Source of the DNA: Pseudomonadota bacterium
GTDB taxonomy: Bacteria; Pseudomonadota; Gammaproteobacteria; Burkholderiales; Rhodocyclaceae
Direction of reading: 5' to 3'
Assembly: GCA_018240785.1 (NCBI GenBank)
Contig: JAFEFC010000032.1
Coordinates: 1 to 56,825 of the forward strand
DNA: 56,825 nucleotides
The notes beneath the pieces were generated by a model. The model did no database searches. It was not told where the DNA came from and saw only the letters and a program-made list of their open reading frames with translations. This document shows positions 20,031 to 29,248 of the stretch, piece by piece (position 1 is the first letter of the stretch; each line of letters opens with the position of its first letter). The position numbers and the translations under genes were made by a program.

Positions 20031-20118
20031 TGAAAATGCGCCGGATATATAGATTTGCGCCATCGACCGGCGCAAACCGGTCTCCCCGATCGAAACCGCA
20101 AAACCCGAGGACCCCACG

Positions 20119-21075
20119 ATGAATACGAACCGCCGCTTCCTGCTCAAAGGCCTGCTTGCCGCTGCCACGCTACCGATCACCCTCGCCGCCCCGCCTGCGC
20201 TGGCGGAAAGCCCGGAGATCCGCATCGGCTGGCAGAAGGGCTCGACCCTGTCCATCGTCAAGGCGCGCGGCGACCTGGAAGCGAAGCTGAAGGCCGAAGG
20301 TGTGAAGGTGACGTGGACCGAGTTCCCGGCCGGGCCGCAGATGCTGGAGGGGCTCAACGTCGGCAGCATCGACCTCGGCGTGGTCGGCGAGACGCCGCCG
20401 GTGTTCGCCCAGGCGGCCGGCGCCGACCTCGTCTATGTCGGCAACGAGCCGCCCGCGCCGCGCGCCGAGAAGGTGCTGGTGCCGAAGGAGTCGCCGATCA
20501 GGACGCTGGCCGAGCTACAGGGCAAGCGCATTGTGCTGAACAAGGGCTCGAACGTGCATTACCTGCTGGTGAAGGCACTCGAATCCGCGAAGCTGAAGTA
20601 CAGCGACGTCGAGGTGGTGTTCCTGCCGCCCGCCGACGCGCGGGCCGCGTTCGAGAAAGGCGCGGTCGACGCCTGGGTGATCTGGGACCCGTTCGGCGCC
20701 GCCGCCGAAGCGCAGCTCGGCGCGCGCATCGTCGCCGACGGCACGGGGATCGCCAACAACTACAACTTCTACATCGCCGCCCGCCCCTTCGTGCACAAGC
20801 ACCCGCAGGTGCTCGCATCGGCACTGGCGTCGATCAACGAGACCGGCCTGTGGGTGGGCAAGAACCAGAAGGAGGCGGCCGCCATCGTCGCGCCGCAGAT
20901 CGGCCTGCCGCCGGCGATCGCCGAGGTGTCGGTGTCGCGCTACGGCTACGGCGTGAAGCCGCTCACCGACGACGTGGTGAAGCACCAGCAGCAGATGGCC
21001 GACACCCTGAGCGAGCTCAAGCTCATCCCGAAGAAGCTCGACGTCGCCTCCGTGGTGTGGCGTCCCACCCGATGA
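20119..21075 (+). CDS. ssuA: Aliphatic sulfonate ABC transporter substrate-binding protein SsuA
   Basis: A 318-residue periplasmic binding protein for alkanesulfonates, first gene of ssuACB. The N terminus has a twin-arginine-like signal (NRRFLLKG) and an Ala-rich end near ALA-ESP. Family marks include IRIGWQKGSTL at the mature start, the NVGSIDLGVVGETPPVFAQAAG segment lining the cleft, GKRIVLNKGSNVHYLL, and DAWVIWDPF. A CysB-like box lies about 90-105 bp upstream, and GAGGAC precedes the ATG. The downstream permease follows after 57 bp. Confidence 0.94.
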   Translation: MNTNRRFLLKGLLAAATLPITLAAPPALAESPEIRIGWQKGSTLSIVKARGDLEAKLKAEGVKVTWTEFPAGPQMLEGLNVGSIDLGVVGETPPVFAQAAGADLVYVGNEPPAPRAEKVLVPKESPIRTLAELQGKRIVLNKGSNVHYLLVKALESAKLKYSDVEVVFLPPADARAAFEKGAVDAWVIWDPFGAAAEAQLGARIVADGTGIANNYNFYIAARPFVHKHPQVLASALASINETGLWVGKNQKEAAAIVAPQIGLPPAIAEVSVSRYGYGVKPLTDDVVKHQQQMADTLSELKLIPKKLDVASVVWRPTR

Positions 21076-21132
21076 ATTGTTGAACCCCGGGGGAAAGGAC
21101 ACGACGCCGCCCCCCGGAACCGAGATTCCGAC

Positions 21133-21924
21133 ATGGCAAGCACGATTTCCTCCCCGAGCCCGCGCTGGCTCGGCCAGATCACGCCCTGGCTGGTGCCGGT
21201 GGCCATCCTCGCCGCGTGGCAGGCCGCCGCGCAGCTCGGCTGGCTGTCCACCCGCATCCTGCCGGCGCCGTCGGCGGTGCTCGCCGCCGCGTGGACGCTG
21301 GCCGCGTCCGGCGAACTGCTGACCCACCTGAAGGCGAGCTTCGCCCGCGCCGCGATCGGCTTCGCCATCGGCGGCGGCATCGGCTTCTTCTTCGGCCTCA
21401 TCAATGGCGGCTACCGCCTGGCCGAGAACCTGTTCGACACCACGCTGCAGATGGTGCGCAACGTCCCGCACCTGGCGCTGATCCCGCTGGTGATCCTGTG
21501 GTTCGGCATCGGCGAGGAAGGCAAGCTGTTCCTCGTCGCGCTCGGCGTGTTCTTCCCGATCTACCTGAACACCTTCCACGGCATCCGCGCGGTGGACGCC
21601 TCGTTGGTGGAGATGGGCCGCTCCTACGGCCTGTCGGGCTGGAGCTTGTTCCACCACGTGATCCTGCCCGGCGCCCTGCCCGGCATCCTGGTGGGGGTGC
21701 GCTACGCGCTGGGCTTCATGTGGCTGACGCTGATCGTAGCCGAGACGATCTCCGCCACCTCGGGCATCGGCTACATGGCGATGAACGCGCGCGAATTCCT
21801 GCAGACCGACATCGTCGTCGTCGCCATCCTGCTTTACGCCGTGCTCGGCAAGCTCGCCGACGTCGCCGCCCGCCTGCTCGAGCGCCGGCTGCTACGCTGG
21901 AACCCGGCTTACGCCCCTGCCTGA
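21133..21924 (+). CDS. ssuC: Aliphatic sulfonate ABC transporter permease SsuC
   Basis: A 263-residue inner-membrane permease with about six helices. The SsuC/TauC pattern is clear: [20 protein letters not shown], the EAA-like coupling loop [24 protein letters not shown], and [20 protein letters not shown]. It lies between ssuA and ssuB in the usual order; the gap to ssuB is 22 bp. It is distinct from the second permease at 33433-34275. Confidence 0.94.
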   Translation: MASTISSPSPRWLGQITPWLVPVAILAAWQAAAQLGWLSTRILPAPSAVLAAAWTLAASGELLTHLKASFARAAIGFAIGGGIGFFFGLINGGYRLAENLFDTTLQMVRNVPHLALIPLVILWFGIGEEGKLFLVALGVFFPIYLNTFHGIRAVDASLVEMGRSYGLSGWSLFHHVILPGALPGILVGVRYALGFMWLTLIVAETISATSGIGYMAMNAREFLQTDIVVVAILLYAVLGKLADVAARLLERRLLRWNPAYAPA

Positions 21925-21946
21925 AATGAATGCGAAGGAGATTCCA

Positions 21947-22804
21947 ATGGGTGTCATCGACTCGAACGAAATCCGCGCCCTGACCGGCGCCCCCGCGCCC
22001 GGCGACGCGCGCAAATCCGGCGTGCGCATCCGTTTCGACGGCCTGTCCAAGGCCTATGCCGCGCGTCAGGTCCTGAACGATGTGAACCTCGACATCGACG
22101 CGGGCGAATTCGTCGCCATCGTCGGCCGCAGCGGCTGCGGCAAGAGCACGCTGCTTCGCCTGCTCGCCGGGCTGGAGCAGCCCGGCGCGGGCGGCATCGC
22201 GCTCGACGGCGAGCCGCTGCAGCAGACCCGCGACGAACTGCGCCTGATGTTCCAGGACGCGCGCCTGCTGCCGTGGCGGACGGTGGTCGACAACGTCGCG
22301 CTCGGGCTGCCCGGTTCTCGCGCCGACGTGCGCCGCGCAGCGCTTGCGGCACTGGCCGACGTCGGCCTGGCCGACCGTGCCGACGAATGGCCATCACGCC
22401 TGTCCGGTGGACAGCGCCAGCGTGTCGCGCTGGCCCGCGCTCTGGTGCACAGGCCCCGCCTGCTGCTGCTCGACGAGCCACTCGGGGCGCTCGACGCGCT
22501 GACCCGCATCGAGATGCACCAGCTCATCGAACGACTCTGGCTCGCGCAGGGCTTCACCGCGCTGCTGGTCACCCACGACGTGGCCGAGGCGGTGGCCCTG
22601 GCCGACCGCGTGCTGCTCATCGAGGACGGCAGCATCGCGCTCGACCTGCGTGTGCCGCTCGCCCGCCCGCGCGAGCGCGGCAGCGCCGCTTTCGCTGCGC
22701 TCGAGGACGACGTGCTGCGCCGCGTGCTGCAGCATCCGCCGCTCGAGGACCAGGCCGCTGCGCCTTCCACAGTCTCGTTCGGGCAGTGGCGATGGGCCGC
22801 CTGA
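21947..22804 (+). CDS. ssuB: Aliphatic sulfonate ABC transporter ATP-binding protein SsuB
   Basis: A 285-residue ATPase: Walker [11 protein letters not shown]-loop [11 protein letters not shown] (the LLPW form is typical for SsuB/TauB), signature LSGGQRQR, Walker [13 protein letters not shown] and [11 protein letters not shown] chose ATG 21947 because AAGGAG lies 7 bases before it; an ATG at 21926 lacks such a site. It is the only SsuB-type ATPase in the window, so it may also serve the second binding protein/permease pair at 33433-35257, which has none. The EAL-like gene follows after 19 bp. Confidence 0.95.
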   Translation: MGVIDSNEIRALTGAPAPGDARKSGVRIRFDGLSKAYAARQVLNDVNLDIDAGEFVAIVGRSGCGKSTLLRLLAGLEQPGAGGIALDGEPLQQTRDELRLMFQDARLLPWRTVVDNVALGLPGSRADVRRAALAALADVGLADRADEWPSRLSGGQRQRVALARALVHRPRLLLLDEPLGALDALTRIEMHQLIERLWLAQGFTALLVTHDVAEAVALADRVLLIEDGSIALDLRVPLARPRERGSAAFAALEDDVLRRVLQHPPLEDQAAAPSTVSFGQWRWAA

Positions 22805-22823
22805 ACACCCAAGGGAGCACGAC

Positions 22824-23645
22824 ATGATCGCCTCAGCCGACACATCGGGCGCCCGCACGCGCGCCTTTCTCGACCGGCTTCCGCTCGACCGCGACGGGGG
22901 TCGCCAGTTGCGCCGCCTGCCCGACGGCGGCGTGGTCGGCGACTGGTTCGGCTGCGAACTGGCCAGCGTCTTCCAGCCGATCGTCGATCCGGCCGCTCGC
23001 CGCACCGTCGGCTTCGAGGCCTTCCTGCGCGTACACGGCAGCGGCGAACGCGAACTTTCTCCATGGACGCTGTTCTCGTCGAACGCGGACGACCATCGGC
23101 TCGTCGCACTCGACCGGCTTGCACGCACGGTGCATGCGCTGAACTTCATCACCTCGGTGCAGGACGAAAGCCTCTTGTTCCTGAACGTGCATGGAAGGCT
23201 GCTGGCGGCCGTCAGCGAAGATCACGGCGCCGCCTTCCGCAAGGTGCTGGATGCGCTCGGCCTGCCAGCCGACCGTGTGGTCATCGAGACACCCGTTGCG
23301 GCCAGCGAACAACCCGACCTGCTCGCCTTCGTGTTGCGCAATTACCGCCTGAACGGCTTCGGCACCGCGGTGAACCTCGCATCGTCGGCGCAGTGGAACA
23401 CGCTGTCGCAGATCGTGCCTCCCCAATACGTCAAGATCCGCGGCGATGCGGTGGACGCGGAGCGCGATGCGGACGCACTGCAGGCGATCGCCCAGCGCGC
23501 CACCCTCATCATCACCCGCCAGGAGGACAGGACCGCCGCGCCGCCGGTGGCGTCGCTCGCACAAGGCTACGCCTGGGGCCTGCCTGCTCAACGCGCCGCA
23601 ATCGTCAGCCCCCAACGCTTTGCCCTCAAATGTCTCGCCTACTGA
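22824..23645 (+). CDS. Degenerate EAL-domain protein in the ssu operon
   Basis: A 273-residue soluble protein with the outline of an EAL (c-di-GMP phosphodiesterase) domain: FQPIVD at residues 50-55, FEAFLRVHG at 64-72 where EALxR is expected, LFLNVHGRLL, VVIETPVAAS, QYVKIRGD in the place of LKIDxxF, and QGYAWGLP in the place of QGYxFxxP. The two metal-binding Asp residues of DDFGTG are missing (FGTAVNLASS), so catalysis is unlikely. It could bind c-di-GMP or act through protein contacts. AGGGAG precedes the ATG. It is 19 bp from ssuB and 28 bp from the FAD gene, so it is very probably in the ssu transcript. Confidence 0.8.
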   Translation: MIASADTSGARTRAFLDRLPLDRDGGRQLRRLPDGGVVGDWFGCELASVFQPIVDPAARRTVGFEAFLRVHGSGERELSPWTLFSSNADDHRLVALDRLARTVHALNFITSVQDESLLFLNVHGRLLAAVSEDHGAAFRKVLDALGLPADRVVIETPVAASEQPDLLAFVLRNYRLNGFGTAVNLASSAQWNTLSQIVPPQYVKIRGDAVDAERDADALQAIAQRATLIITRQEDRTAAPPVASLAQGYAWGLPAQRAAIVSPQRFALKCLAY

Positions 23646-23673
23646 ATCCGGCCATGCCCGGAGCGCCGACTCC

Positions 23674-25092
23674 ATGACGATGAATCAACATCCGCTGCCG
23701 GGCGCCCATCCACGGACCGTGGTCATCATCGGCGCCGGCTTCAGCGGCACGCTCACCGCCGTCAACATCCTGCGCGAAGCCAAAGGACCCGAACTCGACG
23801 TCGTGCTGATCGAGCAACGCCCGCGCGCCGGCCGCGGGCTGGCCTACCGGATCTGGGACGACAGCATGCTGCTCAACGTCGTCGCCGGGAACATGAGCGC
23901 GCTGGCCGAGCAACCCAATCACTTCGTCGAATTCTGTCAGGACATCGACCCTGCGCTGCATGCCGGCTCCTTCGTGCCGCGGCGCATCTTCGGTGACTAC
24001 CTCGAACACCTGCTGCAGCATGCCGAGCGCGACAGCCGCGTGCCTTTCAGCCGGATTCAGGGCGAGGCCGTCCGCCTTGCGCCGCAGGACGGCCCCAAAC
24101 GCCTGCGGGTCACGCTGGCCGACGGGCAGCAGTTGGACGCCGACGAGGTGGTGCTCGCGCTGGGCCACCTGGGCGCGCAGAAGCTGCGCTTCGCCGACGC
24201 ACTGCACGGCTCAACCCGCTACGTCGGCAATCCCTGGGACTATGCCGCGATGGACCATATCCCGGCGGGACGGCCGGTCGTCGTGCTCGGAACCGGACAC
24301 ACCGCCATCGACGCGGTGTTCCGGCTCACGAGCCGCGACGATGCGCGCAAGATCTTCCTGATATCGCGGCGCGGTCTGCTGCCGAAGGGACACCGGACGG
24401 TTCCCCACCCGCCGCACACCGCCGGCTTTCCGGCCTATCTGGAGCACCTGCCACCGACCGCCTTCGCCCACCTGCGCGCGATCCGCCGCGAGGTGAAGCG
24501 TCGCCTGCAGGCCGGCGGCAACTGGCGCGACGTGATCAACGAGCTGCGCCCGCACACGCCCGAAATCTGGCGCCGGCTGCCGACCACGGAGCGTCGAAGG
24601 CTGCTGTCGCGCGTCGGGCCGTGGTGGGACATCCATCGCCACCGCCTGGCGCCGACCGCCTACCGGCGCCTGCGCGGCATGCAGCAGGCCGGCCAGCTCG
24701 AAGTCATCGCCGGCCAGGTGTTGGGCATGGAAGACGAAGCGCACGGTGTCCGTGTGACCATGCGCCAACGCGCCGATGGCAGCCCGCGCGTGCTGGAGGT
24801 CGCCGCCGTGGTGAACTGCACCGGACCGGAGTACGACCTCACGCGGCTGACGGTCTCGCCGCTCGTCACGCAGTTGCGCGACGAGGGCTACCTGCAGGCC
24901 GATGCGCTGCGCATCGGCGTCGAAGTGGATGAGGATTACCACCTGCTCGACGGCAAAGGCCGCAAAGTGCCGGGCATGCACTACGTCGGGCCAATGCTGC
25001 GGGCGCGCTACTGGGAGGCGATCGCGGTTCCCGAGCTGCGCCGGCACACGCTGCAACTCGCGCGCCACCTGCTCGCCCCGCGCCGGCGCTGA
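23674..25092 (+). CDS. FAD/NAD(P)-binding oxidoreductase at the end of the ssu operon
   Basis: A 472-residue flavoprotein of the FAD-NAD(P)-binding (NAD_binding_9-like) group. Seen: the N-terminal dinucleotide motif VVIIGAGFSGTLTAVNIL, the early signature GRGLAYRIWDDSMLLNVVAGNMSA, a second nucleotide motif VVVLGTGHTAIDAVFRL near residue 205, SRRGLLPKGH, and the late FAD motif VVNCTGPEYDLTR. No signal peptide is present. Related proteins are often called hydroxyacylglutathione- or hydroxylase-like without proof. Its position suggests a role with sulfonate use, for example handling a desulfonated product, but no reaction can be assigned. Confidence 0.78.
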   Translation: MTMNQHPLPGAHPRTVVIIGAGFSGTLTAVNILREAKGPELDVVLIEQRPRAGRGLAYRIWDDSMLLNVVAGNMSALAEQPNHFVEFCQDIDPALHAGSFVPRRIFGDYLEHLLQHAERDSRVPFSRIQGEAVRLAPQDGPKRLRVTLADGQQLDADEVVLALGHLGAQKLRFADALHGSTRYVGNPWDYAAMDHIPAGRPVVVLGTGHTAIDAVFRLTSRDDARKIFLISRRGLLPKGHRTVPHPPHTAGFPAYLEHLPPTAFAHLRAIRREVKRRLQAGGNWRDVINELRPHTPEIWRRLPTTERRRLLSRVGPWWDIHRHRLAPTAYRRLRGMQQAGQLEVIAGQVLGMEDEAHGVRVTMRQRADGSPRVLEVAAVVNCTGPEYDLTRLTVSPLVTQLRDEGYLQADALRIGVEVDEDYHLLDGKGRKVPGMHYVGPMLRARYWEAIAVPELRRHTLQLARHLLAPRRR

Positions 25093-25128
25093 ACGCCCCG
25101 CGCCCCGGGAGTGCGCGCCCGCCCTCCA

Positions 25129-26031
25129 TTACAGCCGACGCCGTGCCTCGGCGCTGATCCGCGCCGAAATCGCATCGCCCAGGGCCGTCGCGAGCGCGGT
25201 GGGCTGGGTATCGTCCCGCGTGCACAGCCCCAGGACCACCGGTGGCAAGGCTTGGGTCACCGGAATCTCGGTGATCCGCCCGAGCGCCGCCGGCATGCGC
25301 AGCACGGGCGCGGAAACGGGCATCACCCCGTCGGTGCGCGCCATCAGCTCGAAGGCGAACGAAAACGACTCGCAGTGCAGGAAACGGCGCGGGAACGGCA
25401 GCCCCGCCTCGGCGAAGATCTGCTCCACCAGACTGCCGTTCCCCTGCGGATTGAGCCCCAGCCAGCACAGCTCGGCCAGCTCGGCGATCGACCTGGCGCC
25501 GCCCAGCGGATGGCCGACGCGGCACGCGATGGTCATGCGATCGCGATACAGCGGGCGAAACGACAGGCCGGCCCCGGCCGTCAGGCGCGCCTTCTGGACG
25601 ATGGCGAAATCGAGTGTCTGGTCGCGCACCATGGGCACCAGGACCGACGGCGGCCCCTCGACCACGCGCAGCCTCGCCAGCGGACGCTGGTCCTGGAACG
25701 TCGCGATCGCCTCCGCCGCGAAGGGCACGGACGCGGGCGACAGTCCGACCGCAACGTGCCCAGCACCGGGTGACGCCAGATCGGCCAGTTCCTCCTCGGC
25801 CTTGCGTACCTCGGCCTGGATGGCCCGGGCGCGCGCCACGAAAGCCTGCCCGGTCGCCGTCAGCGCGACGCCCCGCGTGTTGCGCCGGATCAGCTCGACG
25901 CCCAGTTCCGCTTCCAGCAACTGCATGCTCTTGGTCAGCGCCGGATGCGTCACGCCCAGCGCACGTGCGGCAGCACGAATGCTGCCGGCGTCCGCGATGG
26001 CGACGAAATCGCGCAACTGACTGAAACGCAT
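25129..26031 (-). CDS. LysR-family transcriptional regulator
   Basis: A 300-residue LysR regulator: N-terminal winged helix-turn-helix (MRFSQLRDFVAIADAGSIRAAARALGVTHPALTKSMQ in part), linker helix, and a periplasmic-binding-like effector domain. It is divergent from tctC with a 99-bp gap, the usual layout for a LysR protein that controls the neighbouring transporter. The gap contains two direct GGTTACC copies (26035-26041 and 26045-26051) one helical turn apart, overlapping the region just upstream of its own start. The effector is unknown. Confidence 0.9.
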   Translation of the reverse strand: MRFSQLRDFVAIADAGSIRAAARALGVTHPALTKSMQLLEAELGVELIRRNTRGVALTATGQAFVARARAIQAEVRKAEEELADLASPGAGHVAVGLSPASVPFAAEAIATFQDQRPLARLRVVEGPPSVLVPMVRDQTLDFAIVQKARLTAGAGLSFRPLYRDRMTIACRVGHPLGGARSIAELAELCWLGLNPQGNGSLVEQIFAEAGLPFPRRFLHCESFSFAFELMARTDGVMPVSAPVLRMPAALGRITEIPVTQALPPVVLGLCTRDDTQPTALATALGDAISARISAEARRRL

Positions 26032-26034
26032 GGC

Positions 26035-26051
26035 GGTTACCCGTGGTTACC
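26035..26051. promoter_or_regulatory. Direct GGTTACC repeats in the LysR/tctC divergent region
   Basis: Two identical 7-mers, GGTTACC at 26035-26041 and 26045-26051, are spaced 10 bp apart, so they lie on the same DNA face. They start 4 bp upstream of the LysR ATG. They are a candidate autoregulatory site. Confidence 0.4.
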
Positions 26052-26130
26052 GTGGTGATCGATCAGCCATCTTACGCCGACCCGGAGCGGGTGCTTAACT
26101 ACGCATCACACCCCACCCCCGGAGATCGAC

Positions 26131-27126
26131 ATGACAAACCCGACGAACCCGCTGCCACGCTGCGCCCGCGCCCTGTTCGCCGCCGCCCTGCTGGCGGCGA
26201 CGGCGATGACCGGCGCATCGCCCGCCGTCGCGCAGACCTTTCCGCAGGCGCCGGTAAAGATGATCGTTCCCTTCCCCGCCGGCGGCCCGTCCGACGTGGC
26301 CGCCCGCACGCTCGCACGGTCGCTGGAGAAGACCTGGGGCCAACCTGTGGTCATCGACAACCGCCCCGGTGCGAACGGCGCGATCGCGGCCAAGGCGGCG
26401 CAGAACGCCGCCGCCGACGGCTACACCCTGCTGTGGGCGACCTCGTCCACGCTGGCGATCTCACACCAGCAAAGCGCGCAGGATGCCACTGCGGATACCG
26501 AGTTCGTGCCGGTGTCGTCAGTCGGGCGTTTCGGTTTCGGCCTGTACGTCGCGCCGGCGGTGCCGGCCGCTTCGGTGGCGGAACTGATCGCCTACGGGCG
26601 CGCCCACCCCGGCCAGCTCAACGTCGCCACCAGCAACCTTGCCGAATCCATGGCGGCCATCCAGTTCATGAAGTCGAGCGGGGTGAACATGGTGCGCGTA
26701 CCGTACAAGGGCGCGCCACAAGTCATGCCGGACCTCCTCGAAGGCAGGGTGCAGGTCAATTTCGTGCCGATCTCCGCCGGTCTCGAGCACGCCAGGGCGG
26801 GCAAGCTGCGCCTGCTCGCCACCTCCCTGCCTGCCCGCTCACCCGCCACGCCGGACGTTCCGACGATGGCCGAAGCCGGCTTGCCCGACGTGTCCGTCTC
26901 CGGCTGGCAGTTCGTCGTCGCCCCGCCGCGTACACCGCCCGCGGTCGCGGAAGCGATTTCCCGCACCGTCGGCCAGGCCCTGCAGGATGCGGACGTTCGC
27001 GCCCAGTACGACCGCCAACTGCTTCAGATCGAGCCGGGGACTCCGGCCGCGACCGCGCAACTGGTGAAGAACGAACTGCGCACCTGGGACGCGTTCCTGC
27101 GCGAAAACGCCGGCCAACTGGAATAA
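26131..27126 (+). CDS. tctC: Tripartite tricarboxylate transporter (Bug family) substrate-binding protein
   Basis: A 331-residue exported binding protein with a signal peptide (cleavage near VAQ-TFP). Bug/TctC marks: KMIVPFPAGGPSDVAARTLA at the mature start, VVIDNRPGANGAIAAKAAQNA, a GYTLLW strand, the RVPYKGAPQVMPDLLEGRV segment around the carboxylate-binding pocket, and PTMAEAGLPDV. It captures a carboxylate or related organic acid for the TctA/TctB channel encoded next. The substrate cannot be named; given the neighbours a sulfo-carboxylate or a carbon skeleton released from a sulfonate is conceivable. Confidence 0.93.
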   Translation: MTNPTNPLPRCARALFAAALLAATAMTGASPAVAQTFPQAPVKMIVPFPAGGPSDVAARTLARSLEKTWGQPVVIDNRPGANGAIAAKAAQNAAADGYTLLWATSSTLAISHQQSAQDATADTEFVPVSSVGRFGFGLYVAPAVPAASVAELIAYGRAHPGQLNVATSNLAESMAAIQFMKSSGVNMVRVPYKGAPQVMPDLLEGRVQVNFVPISAGLEHARAGKLRLLATSLPARSPATPDVPTMAEAGLPDVSVSGWQFVVAPPRTPPAVAEAISRTVGQALQDADVRAQYDRQLLQIEPGTPAATAQLVKNELRTWDAFLRENAGQLE

Positions 27127-27236
27127 GCTCGGGACGCGGCCGGCTTCGCCAGGCGATGCGTCCGGCGAAACCGGCCGGCCGCCCACCTCGACCGGCCCGA
27201 CCCGCCGCAACGCAGCCCCGCAAACCGGAGACGACC

Positions 27237-27710
27237 TTGGCGCATATCCCGAACTGGCGTGACATCGGCGCCGGCGCGCTGTTCTGCGCCTGCGGCAGTG
27301 CGGCGCTATGGCTCGGCCGCCACCATGCGGTGGGCAACCTGGCGGCAATGGGGCCGGGCTTCTTTCCCAGCGTGATCGGAGCCCTGCTGGTCGCCCTCGG
27401 CGCCGCCATCGCCGTGCGCGGGGCGCGCAGGGATGCCCCCGGAATCACGCCCTTCGCCTGGCGTCCCCTGCTGGCGGTGCTCGGCGGCCTCGTCCTGTTC
27501 GCCGTCACGATCCGCCCGGCCGGACTGCTCGCCAGCACCCTGGCGCTGACCGTTGTCGGCCGCCTGGCGCGGCCGGGATACGGCTGGCGCGAGACAGCCG
27601 TGCTGGCCGCGACCCTGGCCCTCGCCAGCGGCCTCCTGTTCCGCGTCGCACTGCGCGTGCCGGTGCCCCTGCTGCCGAACGGCTGGACGTCAGTGCCGTG
27701 GATCTCCTGA
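27237..27710 (+). CDS. tctB: Tripartite tricarboxylate transporter small membrane subunit TctB
   Basis: A 157-residue protein with four predicted membrane helices, matching TctB: the N-terminal RDIGAGALFCACGSAALW, AMGPGFFPSVIGALLVALG (the GPGFFP motif is the family mark), and a long C-terminal hydrophobic pair. I place the start at the TTG at 27237, which has GGAG 7 bases upstream and gives the expected N terminus; no ATG is suitable. It follows tctC after 110 bp, and its 3' end overlaps tctA by 13 bp. Confidence 0.85.
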   Translation: MAHIPNWRDIGAGALFCACGSAALWLGRHHAVGNLAAMGPGFFPSVIGALLVALGAAIAVRGARRDAPGITPFAWRPLLAVLGGLVLFAVTIRPAGLLASTLALTVVGRLARPGYGWRETAVLAATLALASGLLFRVALRVPVPLLPNGWTSVPWIS

Positions 27711-29245
27711 ACAACCTCGGGCTCGGGCTCGCGGTCGCCCTGACGCCGGCCAATGTCATCTACTGCCTGATCGGCACCGCGCTCGGCACCGCGGTGGGCG
27801 TGCTGCCCGGGCTCGGCCCGGTGGCGACGATCGCGCTGCTGTTGCCGCTCACGTACGGCCTCGACCCGGTCACCGCGCTGATCATGCTCGCCGGCATCTA
27901 CTACGGTGCGCAGTATGGCGGGTCCACCGCCTCCATCCTGCTGAGCCTGCCGGGCGAGATCAGCGCGGTCGTCACCGTGCTCGACGGTCATCAGATGGCG
28001 CGCCAGGGGCGTGCCGGCGACGCGCTGCTGGTGGCGGCGCTCGGCTCCTTCTTCGCCGGATGCGTGGCCACCCTGCTGATCGCAATGGTCGCGCCGATGT
28101 TGCCCGGCATCGCACTGAAGTTCGGCCCGACCGAATACGCGACGCTGATGGCGCTCGGCCTGGCGGCGGCCGTCACGCTGGCGCGCGGGTCGATGCTCAA
28201 GGCCCTGGCGATGACCCTGCTGGGCGTGCTTTTCGGCATGGTCGGCACCGACGTGTCGAGCGGCGCGGAGCGCTTCGTCTTCGGCGTACCGGAGCTGGCC
28301 GACGGCATCGACTTCGTCGCCGTCGCCATGGGACTTTTCGGCATCGCCGAAATCGTGCGCAATCTGGAAGGAACCGCAGCCGACGCCGCCGCGGAATGCG
28401 GCTGCCCGACCGCGCACCGTGTCCATTGGCGGCTGCCCCGTGCGGAGTTTCACCGGGCCTGGCCCGCATCGCTGCGCGGCACGGCCATCGGCGCGTTTCT
28501 GGGCATGCTCCCCGGCGGCGGGCCGGTGCTCAGTTCCTTCGCCTCCTACATGCTGGAGAAGCGGATATCCGCCGAGCCGCAGCGTTTCGGTCGCGGCGCC
28601 ATCGAAGGCGTGGCCGGACCGGAGTCGGCCAATAATGCCGCAGCGCAGACATCCTTCATCCCGCTGCTGACGCTGGGATTGCCGTCGAACGCGGTGATGG
28701 CGCTGATGATCGGTGCGCTCACGCTGCACGGCATCCAGCCGGGCCCGCAAGTGATGGGCAGCGACCCGCGCCTGTTCTGGGGGCTCATCGCCAGCATGTG
28801 GATCGGCAACCTGTTCCTGGTGATCCTCAACCTGCCGATGATCGCCCTCTGGATCCGCCTGCTGTCGCTGCGCTACCGCCTGCTCTACCCGACCGTGCTT
28901 GCCTTGTGCGCGATCGGCGCGTTCAGCGTCGGCAATTCATCGGCCACGGTGCTGATGACCGCCTTCTTCGGCGCCCTTGGCTACCTGTTCCTCAAGCTGG
29001 ACTGCGACCCCGCCCCGCTGGTGGTCGGTTTCGTGCTCGGTCCGATGCTAGAGGAAAACCTGCGCCGCGCCCTGACGCTGGCGCGCGGCGATGCAACCGT
29101 GTTCGTCACCAGCCCCATCAGCGCAGGCTTGCTGCTCATGTCGGTGCTGCTGCTGGCTGCGGCGGGCAACACCGCCCGTCGGCCGAAACGCTCCCGCAAG
29201 GTCGCTGCCGCGACACCCGCCAGCGCCGACGAGCCGGCGCGCTGA
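27698..29245 (+). CDS. tctA: Tripartite tricarboxylate transporter large membrane subunit TctA
   Basis: A 515-residue membrane protein with about twelve helices and the TctA motifs GTAVGVLPGLGPVATIALLLPLT in part, IYYGAQYGGSTASILLSLPGE, GMLPGGGPVLSSFASY, PESANNAAAQTSFIPLLTLG and LDCDPAPLVVGFVLGPMLE. The start is the GTG at 27698, which gives the family N terminus VDLLNNLGLG; it lies inside the last codons of tctB. The gene stops only 3 bp from the end of the convergent amidohydrolase gene. Confidence 0.92.
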   Translation: MDLLNNLGLGLAVALTPANVIYCLIGTALGTAVGVLPGLGPVATIALLLPLTYGLDPVTALIMLAGIYYGAQYGGSTASILLSLPGEISAVVTVLDGHQMARQGRAGDALLVAALGSFFAGCVATLLIAMVAPMLPGIALKFGPTEYATLMALGLAAAVTLARGSMLKALAMTLLGVLFGMVGTDVSSGAERFVFGVPELADGIDFVAVAMGLFGIAEIVRNLEGTAADAAAECGCPTAHRVHWRLPRAEFHRAWPASLRGTAIGAFLGMLPGGGPVLSSFASYMLEKRISAEPQRFGRGAIEGVAGPESANNAAAQTSFIPLLTLGLPSNAVMALMIGALTLHGIQPGPQVMGSDPRLFWGLIASMWIGNLFLVILNLPMIALWIRLLSLRYRLLYPTVLALCAIGAFSVGNSSATVLMTAFFGALGYLFLKLDCDPAPLVVGFVLGPMLEENLRRALTLARGDATVFVTSPISAGLLLMSVLLLAAAGNTARRPKRSRKVAAATPASADEPAR

Positions 29246-29248
29246 CAC

